Shown here piece after piece: positions 16,614-25,653 of a DNA stretch of 64,000 nt. The position numbers and the translations under genes are program-made. Origin of the DNA: Herbaspirillum sp. AP02 (GTDB lineage: Bacteria; Pseudomonadota; Gammaproteobacteria; Burkholderiales; Burkholderiaceae_D); NCBI RefSeq assembly GCF_015767275.1, contig NZ_JADWMY010000008.1, forward strand, positions 1 to 64,000, in the 5' to 3' direction. Every line of letters starts with the position of its first letter. Positions within the stretch are counted from its first letter, which is position 1. The notes beneath the pieces are model-generated. The model was not told where the DNA came from. It saw nothing but the letters and a program-made list of their open reading frames with translations, and did no database searches.

Positions 16614-17360
16614 TTATTGCAGCAGTGGCGATGCCATGCCGGGAAGTTGCACGCCAGTGATGCGGGCAGCGCCCACCAGTTGCTGCAGGTAGTGACGCAG
16701 GGCCTGGTCATGGGCGGCGTGTTGCAGGGCCTGGGCGATGTTCTCGCGCACCGCCTCGAAGGGCAGGCGTTTGCCGTCCAGCTTGCGCCCCATCTGGACG
16801 ATGTGCAGGCCGAAGCGGGTTTCCACCAGTCGCGGGATGATGGTCCCCGGCGCGGCGGCGAAGACGGCCCGTTCGAATTCCGGCACGCAGGCGCCCCGGG
16901 TAATCTGCCCCAGGCTGCCGCCCTGTGCGCCGGAGGGGCAGTTGGAAAGGGCAGCGGCCTGCGCGCTGAAGTCCTCCGGCTGCGCCAGCAAGTGCTCCAG
17001 TACCGATTCGGCACGCCGGCGCAAGGCCGCCAGATCGACCTCGGGGGTGACCTGGAACAGGAGATGGCTGACCTCCGCCAGCGCGCCCACGGTGAAGCGT
17101 TCCGGCGTGGCCTGGTACTGGCGCCGGCATTCTTCTTCACCGGCCTGCGGGACGCTGACCTGGCGCTGCAGCAGGAGGTCGATACGCGCATCCTCGTCCT
17201 CGCCCGGCAGTTGCAGGCGCTGCGCTTCCTCCAGCAGTAGCCGGCGCAGCACCAGGGTGGTCATGGCCGCTTGCAGGTCCTGCTCATCCGCATCGCGGGC
17301 AGCCAGTTCCCGCGCCATCTCGGCGTCGCTCAGTTCGTGTTCATTGACGATGACAGGCAT
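16614..17360 (-). CDS. Parvulin-type peptidyl-prolyl isomerase
   Basis: A 248-residue protein with a helical N-terminal part and a PpiC/rotamase domain: EVSHLLFQVTPEVD, later GGSLGQITRGACVPEFERAVF, and TRFGLHIVQMGRK. No signal peptide is present, so it acts in the cytoplasm. Parvulins related to NifM are repeatedly found between narI and moaA in nar operons of pseudomonads and betaproteobacteria, and are thought to help mature the reductase. The gene begins 15 bp after narI and ends 9 bp before moaA, in keeping with one operon. Confidence 0.88.
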   Translation of the reverse strand: MPVIVNEHELSDAEMARELAARDADEQDLQAAMTTLVLRRLLLEEAQRLQLPGEDEDARIDLLLQRQVSVPQAGEEECRRQYQATPERFTVGALAEVSHLLFQVTPEVDLAALRRRAESVLEHLLAQPEDFSAQAAALSNCPSGAQGGSLGQITRGACVPEFERAVFAAAPGTIIPRLVETRFGLHIVQMGRKLDGKRLPFEAVRENIAQALQHAAHDQALRHYLQQLVGAARITGVQLPGMASPLLQ

Positions 17361-17375
17361 CTTCGTTCTCCTTGC

Positions 17376-18059
17376 TCAACGCGGACGGACCAGTTGCCAG
17401 GCCCGGCTCAGGTAGGTGATGGACGCAAAGCCGCTCCACACATGCACCAGCCGCGTGAAGGGGAAGATCACGAACAGCGTCAGGCCCATGAACAGGTGCA
17501 GCTTGAACAGCAAGGGTGCGCCTTCGATGAAGCCGGCGGCGTCGCCGCGGAAGGTGACGATGTGCTGCGCCCAGGTCATGAGCAATACCATCATGTGGCC
17601 GTCGCGGTGCTGTGCCGACTCGGCAATGGTGGACAGGCCCAGGCACAGCGTGACCAGCAGCCACAGCAGCAGGAGCTTGTCGGCGGGGCGGGTGATGGCG
17701 GCGATGCGCGCATCGGTCAGGCGACGATGGATCAGGATCGTCAGCCCCAGCAGGCAGAGCGTGCCGAACACGCCACCGGCGCCCATGGCGACCAGTTGCT
17801 TGAAACCGTGGCTCACGCCCAGGGCATCCCATACCGCCACCGGCGTGAGCAAGCCCACCAGATGGCCGAAGAACAGCCCCAGCACGCCGACGTGGAACAG
17901 GATATTGCCCAGTCGCAGGCGGCCGGCGTGCAGCAGTTGCGAGGAGTCGCTCTTCCAGGTGTACTGCTCGCGCTCGAAGCGCAGCAGGCTGCCCAGCAGG
18001 AACACCGCCAGGGCGATGTAGGGGTAGATGCCGTAGAGGAATTGATGCAGGTAGCTCAT
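17376..18059 (-). CDS. narI: Respiratory nitrate reductase, gamma subunit (cytochrome b)
   Basis: The membrane anchor that takes electrons from quinol and passes them through two b-type hemes to NarH. It has 227 residues and five predicted transmembrane helices. The four heme-ligand histidines are visible at H56, H66, H188 and H206, almost exactly the E. coli spacing (FHVGVLGLFFGH; KLHLFMG...LVHVWSG). The start overlaps the narJ stop by ATGA. Nothing looks damaged. Confidence 0.96.
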   Translation of the reverse strand: MSYLHQFLYGIYPYIALAVFLLGSLLRFEREQYTWKSDSSQLLHAGRLRLGNILFHVGVLGLFFGHLVGLLTPVAVWDALGVSHGFKQLVAMGAGGVFGTLCLLGLTILIHRRLTDARIAAITRPADKLLLLWLLVTLCLGLSTIAESAQHRDGHMMVLLMTWAQHIVTFRGDAAGFIEGAPLLFKLHLFMGLTLFVIFPFTRLVHVWSGFASITYLSRAWQLVRPR

Positions 18060-18784
18060 GATGGTCTCCCATGGGCGGACTGGGTGGCAGGCTGGGCTGT
18101 GTGCCGGGCATGCTGCCGGGGATGGAAATGCAGCGGCTGCACGCCGGCCAGCGCGGGTTTGAGCAGAGGTTCCACACCATCGGCACCGGGACCGAAGACT
18201 TCCATGGCCTCGTCCATGTCGCGCACCGGCGGATCGTCCTGTTCGCGTGGCACGACGTCGGTGAGCCGGGTCAGCAACAGCAAGGGCAGGGCATAGGGGC
18301 TCTCACGACCTTGCAGGCGCTGGCCGATGGCGGCCACCACATGGATCGCCTCGCCCAGCAACGGGGCGGCCTTTTCCTGCGATAGCAGGCTCAGGAATTC
18401 CAGGAACAGCGGCACGTAGTCCGGCAACTCGCTGGTGGCCGGCTCCAGGCCTTGACTGCGGTATTCCTCCAGCAGATCGACCATGGCCTGGCCGCGGTCG
18501 CGGCTTTCGCCGTGGATGTGTTCGAACAGGTGCAGCGAGAGCGCGGCACTGCGGTCGAAGGTATCGACATAGTGTTCCTGCAGGGCGATCAGCGGCGTGG
18601 ACTTCAGGTAATGCAGCAGCGGTTGCAGCGCCTGCAAGGCGTCCGGTACAGCGGGACCGGCCTGCAGTACCTGTTCGATCTCGGGCAGCGCCGCGATCAG
18701 TTCCGGCTGGGGATAACTCATCAGGGCCGAGACGATGCGATAGATCGCGCCGCTGCCGGCCTGATGATTGACGTGGGAAGTCAT
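18056..18784 (-). CDS. narJ: Nitrate reductase molybdenum-cofactor assembly chaperone NarJ
   Basis: A 242-residue cytoplasmic chaperone of the TorD/NarJ family that binds apo-NarG until the molybdenum cofactor and Fe-S cluster are inserted. Helical regions typical of the family are present: YRIVSALMSYPQPELI at the N-terminus, and PDYVPLFLEFLSLLS in the core. The ATG at 18784 is preferred because GGAG lies 8 bases upstream; the ATG at 18798, next to the narH stop, lacks a site. The Pro/His-rich C-terminal tail (residues about 215-242) is probably flexible. It overlaps narI by four bases. Confidence 0.93.
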   Translation of the reverse strand: MTSHVNHQAGSGAIYRIVSALMSYPQPELIAALPEIEQVLQAGPAVPDALQALQPLLHYLKSTPLIALQEHYVDTFDRSAALSLHLFEHIHGESRDRGQAMVDLLEEYRSQGLEPATSELPDYVPLFLEFLSLLSQEKAAPLLGEAIHVVAAIGQRLQGRESPYALPLLLLTRLTDVVPREQDDPPVRDMDEAMEVFGPGADGVEPLLKPALAGVQPLHFHPRQHARHTAQPATQSAHGRPS

Positions 18785-18798
18785 GACAGGAGCTCCAT

Positions 18799-20352
18799 TC
18801 ATTCGGTGACAGGGGACTTCTTGCGCGACTTGGGCATGTCCACGAAGATCACGCTGCCTTGCGGCTTCTTGCCGAACAGGCTGCCCTCGGAGACGCCGCC
18901 CGAGCAACCGTTGCCGAAGCTGAAGCCACAACTGCCCTTGTCGTTGAAGCTGTCCTCCACCATTTCCTTGTGCGAGGACGGCACCACGAAGCGGTCTTCG
19001 TAGTTGGCGATGGCCAGGGTCTGGTACATGTCCTCGACCTCGTCTTCGCGCAGGCCGACCTGCAGCAGCAGCGCTTCTTCCTGCCGGCCGTGCACCGTCT
19101 GGGCGCGCTTGTAGGCGCGCATGGCCAGCAGGCGTTGCAGGGCGTTGAGGATGGGTGCTTCCTGGCCGGCGGTCAGCAGGTTGGCGAGATAGCGCAGCGG
19201 GATGCGCAGCGATTTCACGTCGGGGATGATGCCGTCCATCCCCATGTGGCCGGCTTCGGCCGCCTTCTGGATTGGCGACAGCGGCGGGATGTACCAGACC
19301 ATGGGCAGGGTGCGGTATTCCGGATGCAGGGGGAAGGCGATCTTCCATTGCATGGCCAACTTGTACACCGGCGAGCGGCGTGCCGATTCCAGCCAGCTCT
19401 CGGCAATGCCCTGGCGGCGCGCCTCGGCGATCACGGCCGGGTCGTGCGGGTCGAGGAAGCAGTCCAGCTGGGCCTGGTAGAGCGCCTGCTCGTCGGCCAC
19501 CGAGGCCGCCGCTTCGATGCGGTCGGCGTCATACAGCAGCACGCCCAGGTAGCGGATGCGCCCGACACAGGTTTCCGAGCACACGGTGGGCTGGCCGGCC
19601 TCGATGCGGGGATAGCAGAAGGTGCATTTCTCGGCCTTGCCGGAGCTCCAGTTGTAGTAGATCTTCTTGTACGGACAACCGGAGATGCACATGCGCCAGC
19701 CACGGCACTTGTCCTGGTCCACCAGCACGATGCCGTCATCCTCGCGCTTGTAGATCGAGCCCGACGGGCAGGACGCCACACAGGCCGGGTTCAGGCAGTG
19801 CTCGCACAGGCGCGGCAGGTACATCATGAAGGTCGATTCGAACGTGCTGTACATGTCCTTCTGCACGCCCTCGAACAGCGCATCCTGGCTGCGGGCGCTG
19901 AACTCGCCGCCGAGGTCGTCTTCCCAGTTCGGGCCCCAGGTGATCTTGTCCATCTTCTTGCCGGTCAGCACCGAGATCGGCCGCGCCGTCGGCGGGGTCT
20001 GCATCAGCGGCGCCTTCTGCAGATGTTCGTAATCGTAGGTGAAGGGCTCGTAGTAGTCGTCGATGGCCGGCAGGTTGGGATTGGCGAACAGATTGGCCAG
20101 GATGCGCAAGCGGCCGCCCTGGCGCGGCTCCAGTTTGCCGGCGACCGTGCGGGTCCAGCCGCCTTGCCATTTCTGCTGGTTTTCCCATTGCTTCGGATAG
20201 CCGATGCCCGGCTTGGTCTCGACATTGTTGAACCAGGCGTACTCCACGCCGTCGCGACTGGTCCAGACATTCTTGCAGGTCACCGAGCAGGTGTGGCAGC
20301 CGATGCACTTGTCCAGGTTGAGCACCATGCCCACTTGTGCGCGAATTCTCAT
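18799..20352 (-). CDS. narH: Respiratory nitrate reductase, beta subunit
   Basis: The iron-sulfur electron-transfer subunit, 517 residues, on the cytoplasmic face of the membrane. The Cys groups that hold three [4Fe-4S] and one [3Fe-4S] cluster are in place: CIGCHTCSVTCK at the N-terminus, CEHCLNPACVASC, CRGWRMCISGC and CTFCYPR...C. The Trp in CRGWRMC replaces a Cys and is the hallmark of the [3Fe-4S] site. The start overlaps the narG stop by ATGA. The protein is full length by comparison with known NarH. Confidence 0.96.
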   Translation of the reverse strand: MRIRAQVGMVLNLDKCIGCHTCSVTCKNVWTSRDGVEYAWFNNVETKPGIGYPKQWENQQKWQGGWTRTVAGKLEPRQGGRLRILANLFANPNLPAIDDYYEPFTYDYEHLQKAPLMQTPPTARPISVLTGKKMDKITWGPNWEDDLGGEFSARSQDALFEGVQKDMYSTFESTFMMYLPRLCEHCLNPACVASCPSGSIYKREDDGIVLVDQDKCRGWRMCISGCPYKKIYYNWSSGKAEKCTFCYPRIEAGQPTVCSETCVGRIRYLGVLLYDADRIEAAASVADEQALYQAQLDCFLDPHDPAVIAEARRQGIAESWLESARRSPVYKLAMQWKIAFPLHPEYRTLPMVWYIPPLSPIQKAAEAGHMGMDGIIPDVKSLRIPLRYLANLLTAGQEAPILNALQRLLAMRAYKRAQTVHGRQEEALLLQVGLREDEVEDMYQTLAIANYEDRFVVPSSHKEMVEDSFNDKGSCGFSFGNGCSGGVSEGSLFGKKPQGSVIFVDMPKSRKKSPVTE

Positions 20353-23300
20353 GATGCCGTCCTTTCTTGCAGGCTGCCGTCGAGCCAGTCGACCTTGTTC
20401 ATCTTGCGCAGGATGATGAACTCGTCGCGATTGCTGCCGACGGTACCGTAGTAGTTGAAGCCATAGGCCAGTTGTGCATAGCCGCCGATCATGTGGGTCG
20501 GCTTGAGCACTGCCCGCGTGACCGAGTTGTGGATGCCGCCGCGCTTGCCGCTCAGTTGCGCGCCGGGCGTGTTCACGATCTTTTCCTGGGCGTGGTACAT
20601 CAGGCACATGCCACCCGGAATGCGCTGGCTCACCACCACGCGCGCGGTCAGGGTGCCGTTGCTGTTGAAGACTTCCACCCAGTCGTTGTCCACCAGTCCT
20701 GCGGTCCTGGCATCGTCCTCCGAGATCCAGACGTGTGGTCCGCCGCGACTGAGCGTGAGCATGCGCAGGTTGTCCGAATAGGTGGAGTGGATGCCCCACT
20801 TCTGGTGCGGCGTGAGGAAGTTGAGGACGATCTCCTTCTCGCCATTGGGATGGCGGTTGAGCATGGGCGCGACCGTCTTGGTGTCGACCGCCGGCTTGTA
20901 GACGCACAGGCCTTCACCGAAATCCAGCATCCAGCGGTGGTCCTGGTAGAACTGCTGGCGACCGCTCAGGGTGCGCCAGGGAATCAGTTCATGCACGTTG
21001 GTATAGCCGGCGTTATAGCTGACCTCTTCTGACTCCAGACCCGACCAGGTCGGGGCCGAGATGATCTTGCGCGGCTGCGCCTGGACGTCGCGGAAACGGA
21101 TCTTGTCGTGCTCGCGGCCCTGCGCCAGGTGGGTATGGTCGCGCCCGGTGATCTTGCCCAGTGCTTCCCAGGCCTTGACCGAGACATGGCCGTTGGTCTC
21201 GGGGGCGAAGCTGAGGATCATCTCGCAGGCATCGATGGCGCTGTCCAGGCGTGGGCGGCCCTGGCTGATGCCGGGCTCGGTGACGCGCTTGTTCAGTGCG
21301 CCCAGTTCGCCCACTTCGTGTTCGGTGTTCCAGTTGATGCCCTTGCCGCCGTTGCCCAGTTTCTCCAGCAGCGGGCCGACGGAAGTGAACTTCTTGTAGA
21401 TGTCGCGGTAGTTGCGTTCCACCACCATGAAATTGGGGGCGGTCTTGCCGGGGATGAGGTCGCATTCGCCCGTCTTCCAGTCCTTCGGTTCGAAGGGCTG
21501 GCCCAGTTCGGCCGGGGTGTCGTGCATCAGCGGCTGCAGCACGATGTCGCTGCGGGTGCCGAGGTATTCGCCACCGATCTGGCTGAACTTGCTGGCGATG
21601 CCCTTGTAGATTTCCCAGTCGGTCTTGCTCTCCCACAGCGGTTGCACCGCTTCCGAAAGCGGATGGATGAAGGGATGCATGTCTGAGGTGTTGAGGTCAT
21701 CCTTTTCGTACCAGGTGGCGGTGGGCAGCACGATGTCGGCATACAGGCAGGTGGTGCTCATGCGGAAGTCCAGCGTCACCAGCAGGTCCAGCTTGCCCTC
21801 GGCGGCCTCTTCGCGGTACTTGACCTCGGTCGGGCGGATGGCCTGCCCGGCGTCATCGAACAGCGCATGCTGGGTCCCCAGCAGGTATTTCAGGAAATAC
21901 TCGTGGCCCTTGCCGGAACTGCCCAGGATGTTGGAGCGCCAGACGAACATGTTGCGCGGGAAGTTCTTCGGGTTGTCGGGGTCGTCGCAGCTCATGTTGA
22001 CGGCGCCCGACTTCAGGGCCGCCTTGAGGTAGTCCTGCGGGGTCTGGCCCAGCGCCTGGGCGGCGTCGCACACATCGAGCGGATTGGTCTCCAGCTGCGG
22101 GGCCGAGGGCAGCCAGCCCATGCGTTCGGACCGGGCGTTCATGTCGATCATGCTCATGCCGGCCAGCTTGTCCTTGTCGGCGGTGGGCGCGACGATCTCG
22201 TCCAGGCCCAGTTTTTCGTGACGCCACTGGCTGGTGTGGGCATAGAAGAAGCTGGTGCCGTTCATCTGCCGGGGCGGGCGGACCCAGTCGGTGGCAAAGG
22301 CCAGCGGTGCCCAGCCGAACTGCGGACGCAGCTTTTCCTGTCCCACGTAGTGCGCCCAGCCGCCACCGGACTTGCCCACGCAGCCGCACATCATCAGCAG
22401 GTTGATGATGCCGCGATAGATCATGTCGTTGTGGTACCAGTGATTGAGCGCGGCGCCGACGATGATCATGCTCTTGCCCTCGGTGTCATGGGCATTCTGC
22501 GCGAACTCGCGCGCGACCTGGATCACCAGCTCGCGCTTGACGCCGGTGTGCTTCTCCTGCCAGGCCGGGGTGTAGGGAACGTCGTCGTCATAGGATTGGG
22601 CGATCTGTCCGCCCAGGCCCTGGTCCACGCCATAGTTGGCCATCATCAGGTCGTGGACGGTAGCCACCAGTGCGGTGCTGCCGTTGGCCAGGCGCACGTG
22701 GCGTACCGGCACGCGGCGCGTCTGCAATTGCTCGGCATCGTCCCCGCCGAAGTAGTTGAAGGCGACCGGGACCACCTCGTCGTGCTGCTCCACCAGCGAG
22801 AGCAGCGGCTCGATCTCGCGACCGGAATGACCGTCCCGGCTTTCCAGGTTCCAGCGGCCCAGCTTGGCGCCGTCGTTGACCTGGCCTTCGCCCCAGCGGT
22901 AGCCGATGGAGCCGTTGGGCGCGACGATCTGGCCGCTGGCCGCATCGATGGCCAGGGTCTTCCAGTCGGCGTTGTTGGCTTCTTCCAGCTGGCCCGGCAT
23001 CTGCGAGGCACGCAGCATGTGTTCGGGCAGGTAGCGGCCATCGCGTTCCACCAGCCGCACCAGCATGGGCAGATCGGTGTATTGCCTGACGTAGCGGCGG
23101 AAGTAGGGCGAGGGACGCTGCAGGTGGAATTCCTTGAGGATCACGTGGCCCATGGCCATCGCCAGCGCGGCATCGGTGCCTTGGCGCGGGGCCAGCCAGA
23201 TGTCGCCGAACTTGACCATCTCGCCGAAGTCCGAGGACACCGCCACCGTCTTGGTCCCCTTGTAGCGGACCTCGGTGTAGAAGTGGGCGTCGGGGGTGCG

Positions 23301-24077
23301 CGTCTGCGGCACGTTGGAGCCCCATACCATCAGATAGGTGGAGTTGTACCAGTCGGCCGATTCCGGCACGTCGGTCTGCTCGCCCCAGACCTGAGGGCTG
23401 GCCGGCGGCAGGTCGCAGTACCAGTCATAGAAGGACAGGGCTACGCCGCCGATGAGGCTCAGGTAACGGGCGCCGGCCGCGTACGACACCATCGACATGG
23501 CCGGGATGGGCGAGAAGCCGATCACCCGGTCCGGGCCGTACTGCTTGATGGTGTAGGCATTGGCGGCGGCGATGATTTCGTTGGCGGTATCCCAGTCGGC
23601 CCGCACGAAGCCGCCTTGGCCGCGCACCGACTTGTAGCTTTTCGCACGGGCGGGGTCGCTGGTGATGGCGGCCCAGGCCTCGACCGGACTCAGGGTGCGG
23701 CGTGCCTCCTGCCACAGTTGCATGAGACGGCCACGGATCATGGGGTACTTCACCCGTTGGGCGGAATAGACGTACCAGCTGTAGGAGGCGCCACGCGGGC
23801 AGCCGCGCGGCTCGTGGTTGGGCAGGTCCGGGCGGGTGCGGGGGTAATCGGTCTGCTGGGTTTCCCAGGTGATCAGGCCGTTCTTGACGTAGACCTTCCA
23901 GGAGCAGGAACCGGTGCAGTTGACCCCGTGTGTGGAGCGCACCACCTTGTCGTGCTGCCAGCGGCTGCGGTAGGCGTTTTCCCATTGGCGGTCTTCGTCG
24001 ACCACGGCGCCATGTCCATCGGCGAAGGTGGACTTCACCCGCGACATGAACTTCAATCGGTCCAGAAAATGACTCAT
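20349..24077 (-). CDS. narG: Respiratory nitrate reductase, alpha subunit
   Basis: The catalytic subunit, 1,242 residues, which reduces nitrate to nitrite at a bis-MGD molybdenum cofactor on the cytoplasmic side. The N-terminus carries the FS0 cluster ligands H50, C54, C58 and C93 (STHGVNCTGSC; EPRGCPRG), matching E. coli with a one-residue shift. Cofactor-binding segments such as WGSNVPQTRTPDAH and the C-terminal molydopterin dinucleotide domain are present. No twin-Arg signal is seen, as expected for NarG. The 168-bp gap to narK2 is large enough for its own promoter and contains the palindrome at 24221-24238. Confidence 0.97.
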   Translation of the reverse strand: MSHFLDRLKFMSRVKSTFADGHGAVVDEDRQWENAYRSRWQHDKVVRSTHGVNCTGSCSWKVYVKNGLITWETQQTDYPRTRPDLPNHEPRGCPRGASYSWYVYSAQRVKYPMIRGRLMQLWQEARRTLSPVEAWAAITSDPARAKSYKSVRGQGGFVRADWDTANEIIAAANAYTIKQYGPDRVIGFSPIPAMSMVSYAAGARYLSLIGGVALSFYDWYCDLPPASPQVWGEQTDVPESADWYNSTYLMVWGSNVPQTRTPDAHFYTEVRYKGTKTVAVSSDFGEMVKFGDIWLAPRQGTDAALAMAMGHVILKEFHLQRPSPYFRRYVRQYTDLPMLVRLVERDGRYLPEHMLRASQMPGQLEEANNADWKTLAIDAASGQIVAPNGSIGYRWGEGQVNDGAKLGRWNLESRDGHSGREIEPLLSLVEQHDEVVPVAFNYFGGDDAEQLQTRRVPVRHVRLANGSTALVATVHDLMMANYGVDQGLGGQIAQSYDDDVPYTPAWQEKHTGVKRELVIQVAREFAQNAHDTEGKSMIIVGAALNHWYHNDMIYRGIINLLMMCGCVGKSGGGWAHYVGQEKLRPQFGWAPLAFATDWVRPPRQMNGTSFFYAHTSQWRHEKLGLDEIVAPTADKDKLAGMSMIDMNARSERMGWLPSAPQLETNPLDVCDAAQALGQTPQDYLKAALKSGAVNMSCDDPDNPKNFPRNMFVWRSNILGSSGKGHEYFLKYLLGTQHALFDDAGQAIRPTEVKYREEAAEGKLDLLVTLDFRMSTTCLYADIVLPTATWYEKDDLNTSDMHPFIHPLSEAVQPLWESKTDWEIYKGIASKFSQIGGEYLGTRSDIVLQPLMHDTPAELGQPFEPKDWKTGECDLIPGKTAPNFMVVERNYRDIYKKFTSVGPLLEKLGNGGKGINWNTEHEVGELGALNKRVTEPGISQGRPRLDSAIDACEMILSFAPETNGHVSVKAWEALGKITGRDHTHLAQGREHDKIRFRDVQAQPRKIISAPTWSGLESEEVSYNAGYTNVHELIPWRTLSGRQQFYQDHRWMLDFGEGLCVYKPAVDTKTVAPMLNRHPNGEKEIVLNFLTPHQKWGIHSTYSDNLRMLTLSRGGPHVWISEDDARTAGLVDNDWVEVFNSNGTLTARVVVSQRIPGGMCLMYHAQEKIVNTPGAQLSGKRGGIHNSVTRAVLKPTHMIGGYAQLAYGFNYYGTVGSNRDEFIILRKMNKVDWLDGSLQERTAS

Positions 24078-24220
24078 CGTGAATCCTCGGTTGCGTGGGT
24101 GAGTACCCCACCTGCGTTATCGATATGGGCAGTCTTGATGGTTGGAAAGTGTAGGCAGGCGCCCCGTGCGCGCCTATTCGCCGGCTTGGTCAGGGCGGCC
24201 ATCCAGGTGGTGGAGGCGGG

Positions 24221-24238
24221 CTAGTTCGAAAGAACTAG
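24221..24238. promoter_or_regulatory. Inverted repeat CTAGTTC-GAAA-GAACTAG between narK2 and narG
   Basis: Seven-bp arms surround GAAA in the narK2-narG gap, 144-161 bp upstream of the narG ATG and directly behind the narK2 stop. The same words GAACTAG and CTAGTTC form the core of the palindrome in front of narK1 (27020-27047). It may be a regulator site or an RNA hairpin at the end of narK2; there is no T-run. Confidence 0.4.
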
Positions 24239-24245
24239 GGCCATT

Positions 24246-25628
24246 TCAACAGGGCATGGGCGCGCCCTTGCGGGCGTAGTACCACCAGGTGATGAGCATG
24301 CAGCTGGCATAGAAGCCGACGAAGACGACCATCGCCATGTCGGGCGCGCCGGTCATCCTGATCGAGGTACCGAAGCTCTGCGGGATGAAGAAGCCGCCAT
24401 AGGCACCGATGGCACCGGAGAAACCCAGCACGGCCGCCGATTCCTTGCCGGCATCCAGGCGGGCCTGCTGCTGCGCGGCTTCGCCTTGTCCCGCGGCAGC
24501 GCGCTCGCGCTCGGTCTGGAAGATGATGGGAATCATGCAGAAGGTCGAGCCATTGCCCAGTCCGGTCAGGATGAACATGCCGATGAACGAGGCCAGGAAC
24601 AGCGTGAACTGGTGTGTATGCAGGGCTGGCAGGATGCCCAGCAGGATGGTCAGCCCCATGGCCAGGAACACCCACAGCGTGACGCGCGCGCCGCCGATGC
24701 GGTCCGAGATCATGCCGCCCAGCGGCCGCGCCAGGGCGCCGGCCAGCGGGCCGAGGAAGGCGAAGCGGGCCACCTCCACCTCCGGGAACTGGGCCTTGAT
24801 CAGCATGGCAAACGCCGCCGAAAAACCGATAAAGGAGCCGAAGGTGCCGACATACAGCCAGCACATCAGCCAGTTGTGCTTGCGCTTGAAGATCACCGCC
24901 TGGTCGGCCAGTGACGCCTGGGCAGAGGCGATGTCGTTCATGCCGAACCAGGCCGCCAGGGTGGCGGCGACGATGAAGGGCACCCAGATGAAGCCGGCAT
25001 TGGCCAGCCAGTAGCTGCTTTCCAGGCCGCTCTTGGGATCATGGAAGAGCACCCCCTGGCCGGCGATGGAGGTGGCGAACACGGCCGAGGAAATCACCAG
25101 CGGCGTGACCAGTTGCACCACCGAGACGCCCAGGTTGCCGATGCCGGCATTCATGCCGGTGGCGTAGCCCTTGCGCGCCTTGGGGAAGAAGAAGCTGATG
25201 TTGGCCATGCTGGAACTGAAGTTGCCACCGCCCAGCCCGCACAGCAGGGCCAGGCCCAGCAGGGTGGAATAGCTGGTGCCGGGGTCGCGCAGCGCCAGGC
25301 CCATGCCGATGGCGGGGATCAGCAGGCTGGCGGTGGAAATGGCGGTCCAGCGGCGCCCGCCGAATACCGGTACCAGGAAGGAATAGAAGATGCGCAGCGT
25401 GGCGCCCGAGAGCGCCGGCAAGGCCGTCAGGAAGAACAACTGGTCCTTGCTGAAGTGAAAGCCCGCCTTGTCCAGGTTGGCCGCCACCACGCTCCACAGC
25501 ATCCAGACCGCAAAGGCCAGCATCAGACAGGGAATGGAAATCCAGAGATTGCGGTTGGCGACCTGCTCGCCTTGCTTGCGCCAGAAGTCCGGGTTTTCCG
25601 GCTCCCAGCGATCGAGTACATGATTCAT
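24246..25628 (-). CDS. narK2: Nitrate/nitrite transporter NarK2-type (major facilitator superfamily)
   Basis: A 460-residue inner-membrane protein with about 12 transmembrane helices. The N-terminal cytoplasmic start WEPENPDFWRKQG is typical of the NarK2/E. coli NarK branch, usually nitrate/nitrite antiporters that export the nitrite formed by NarG. Conserved glycine-rich nitrate signatures appear in helix 5 (GIGNLGVS) and helix 11 (GFSGAIGAYGGFF). It follows narK1 after 25 bp, so the two are co-transcribed. The subtype is judged from sequence and gene order; transport direction cannot be read directly. Confidence 0.92.
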   Translation of the reverse strand: MNHVLDRWEPENPDFWRKQGEQVANRNLWISIPCLMLAFAVWMLWSVVAANLDKAGFHFSKDQLFFLTALPALSGATLRIFYSFLVPVFGGRRWTAISTASLLIPAIGMGLALRDPGTSYSTLLGLALLCGLGGGNFSSSMANISFFFPKARKGYATGMNAGIGNLGVSVVQLVTPLVISSAVFATSIAGQGVLFHDPKSGLESSYWLANAGFIWVPFIVAATLAAWFGMNDIASAQASLADQAVIFKRKHNWLMCWLYVGTFGSFIGFSAAFAMLIKAQFPEVEVARFAFLGPLAGALARPLGGMISDRIGGARVTLWVFLAMGLTILLGILPALHTHQFTLFLASFIGMFILTGLGNGSTFCMIPIIFQTERERAAAGQGEAAQQQARLDAGKESAAVLGFSGAIGAYGGFFIPQSFGTSIRMTGAPDMAMVVFVGFYASCMLITWWYYARKGAPMPC

Positions 25629-25653
25629 GATGCGTCCTTGAAATGGGAAGGGA

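Noticed and set aside
18056..19348. Long minus-strand frame reading through narJ into narH as one fused protein
   Set aside because: The part upstream of 18784 is the wrong frame of narH; the narJ ribosome site and family N-terminus define the start.
21867..24224. Plus-strand open frame of 785 codons opposite narG
   Set aside because: narG on the minus strand is unequivocal; the frame lacks any recognisable domain.
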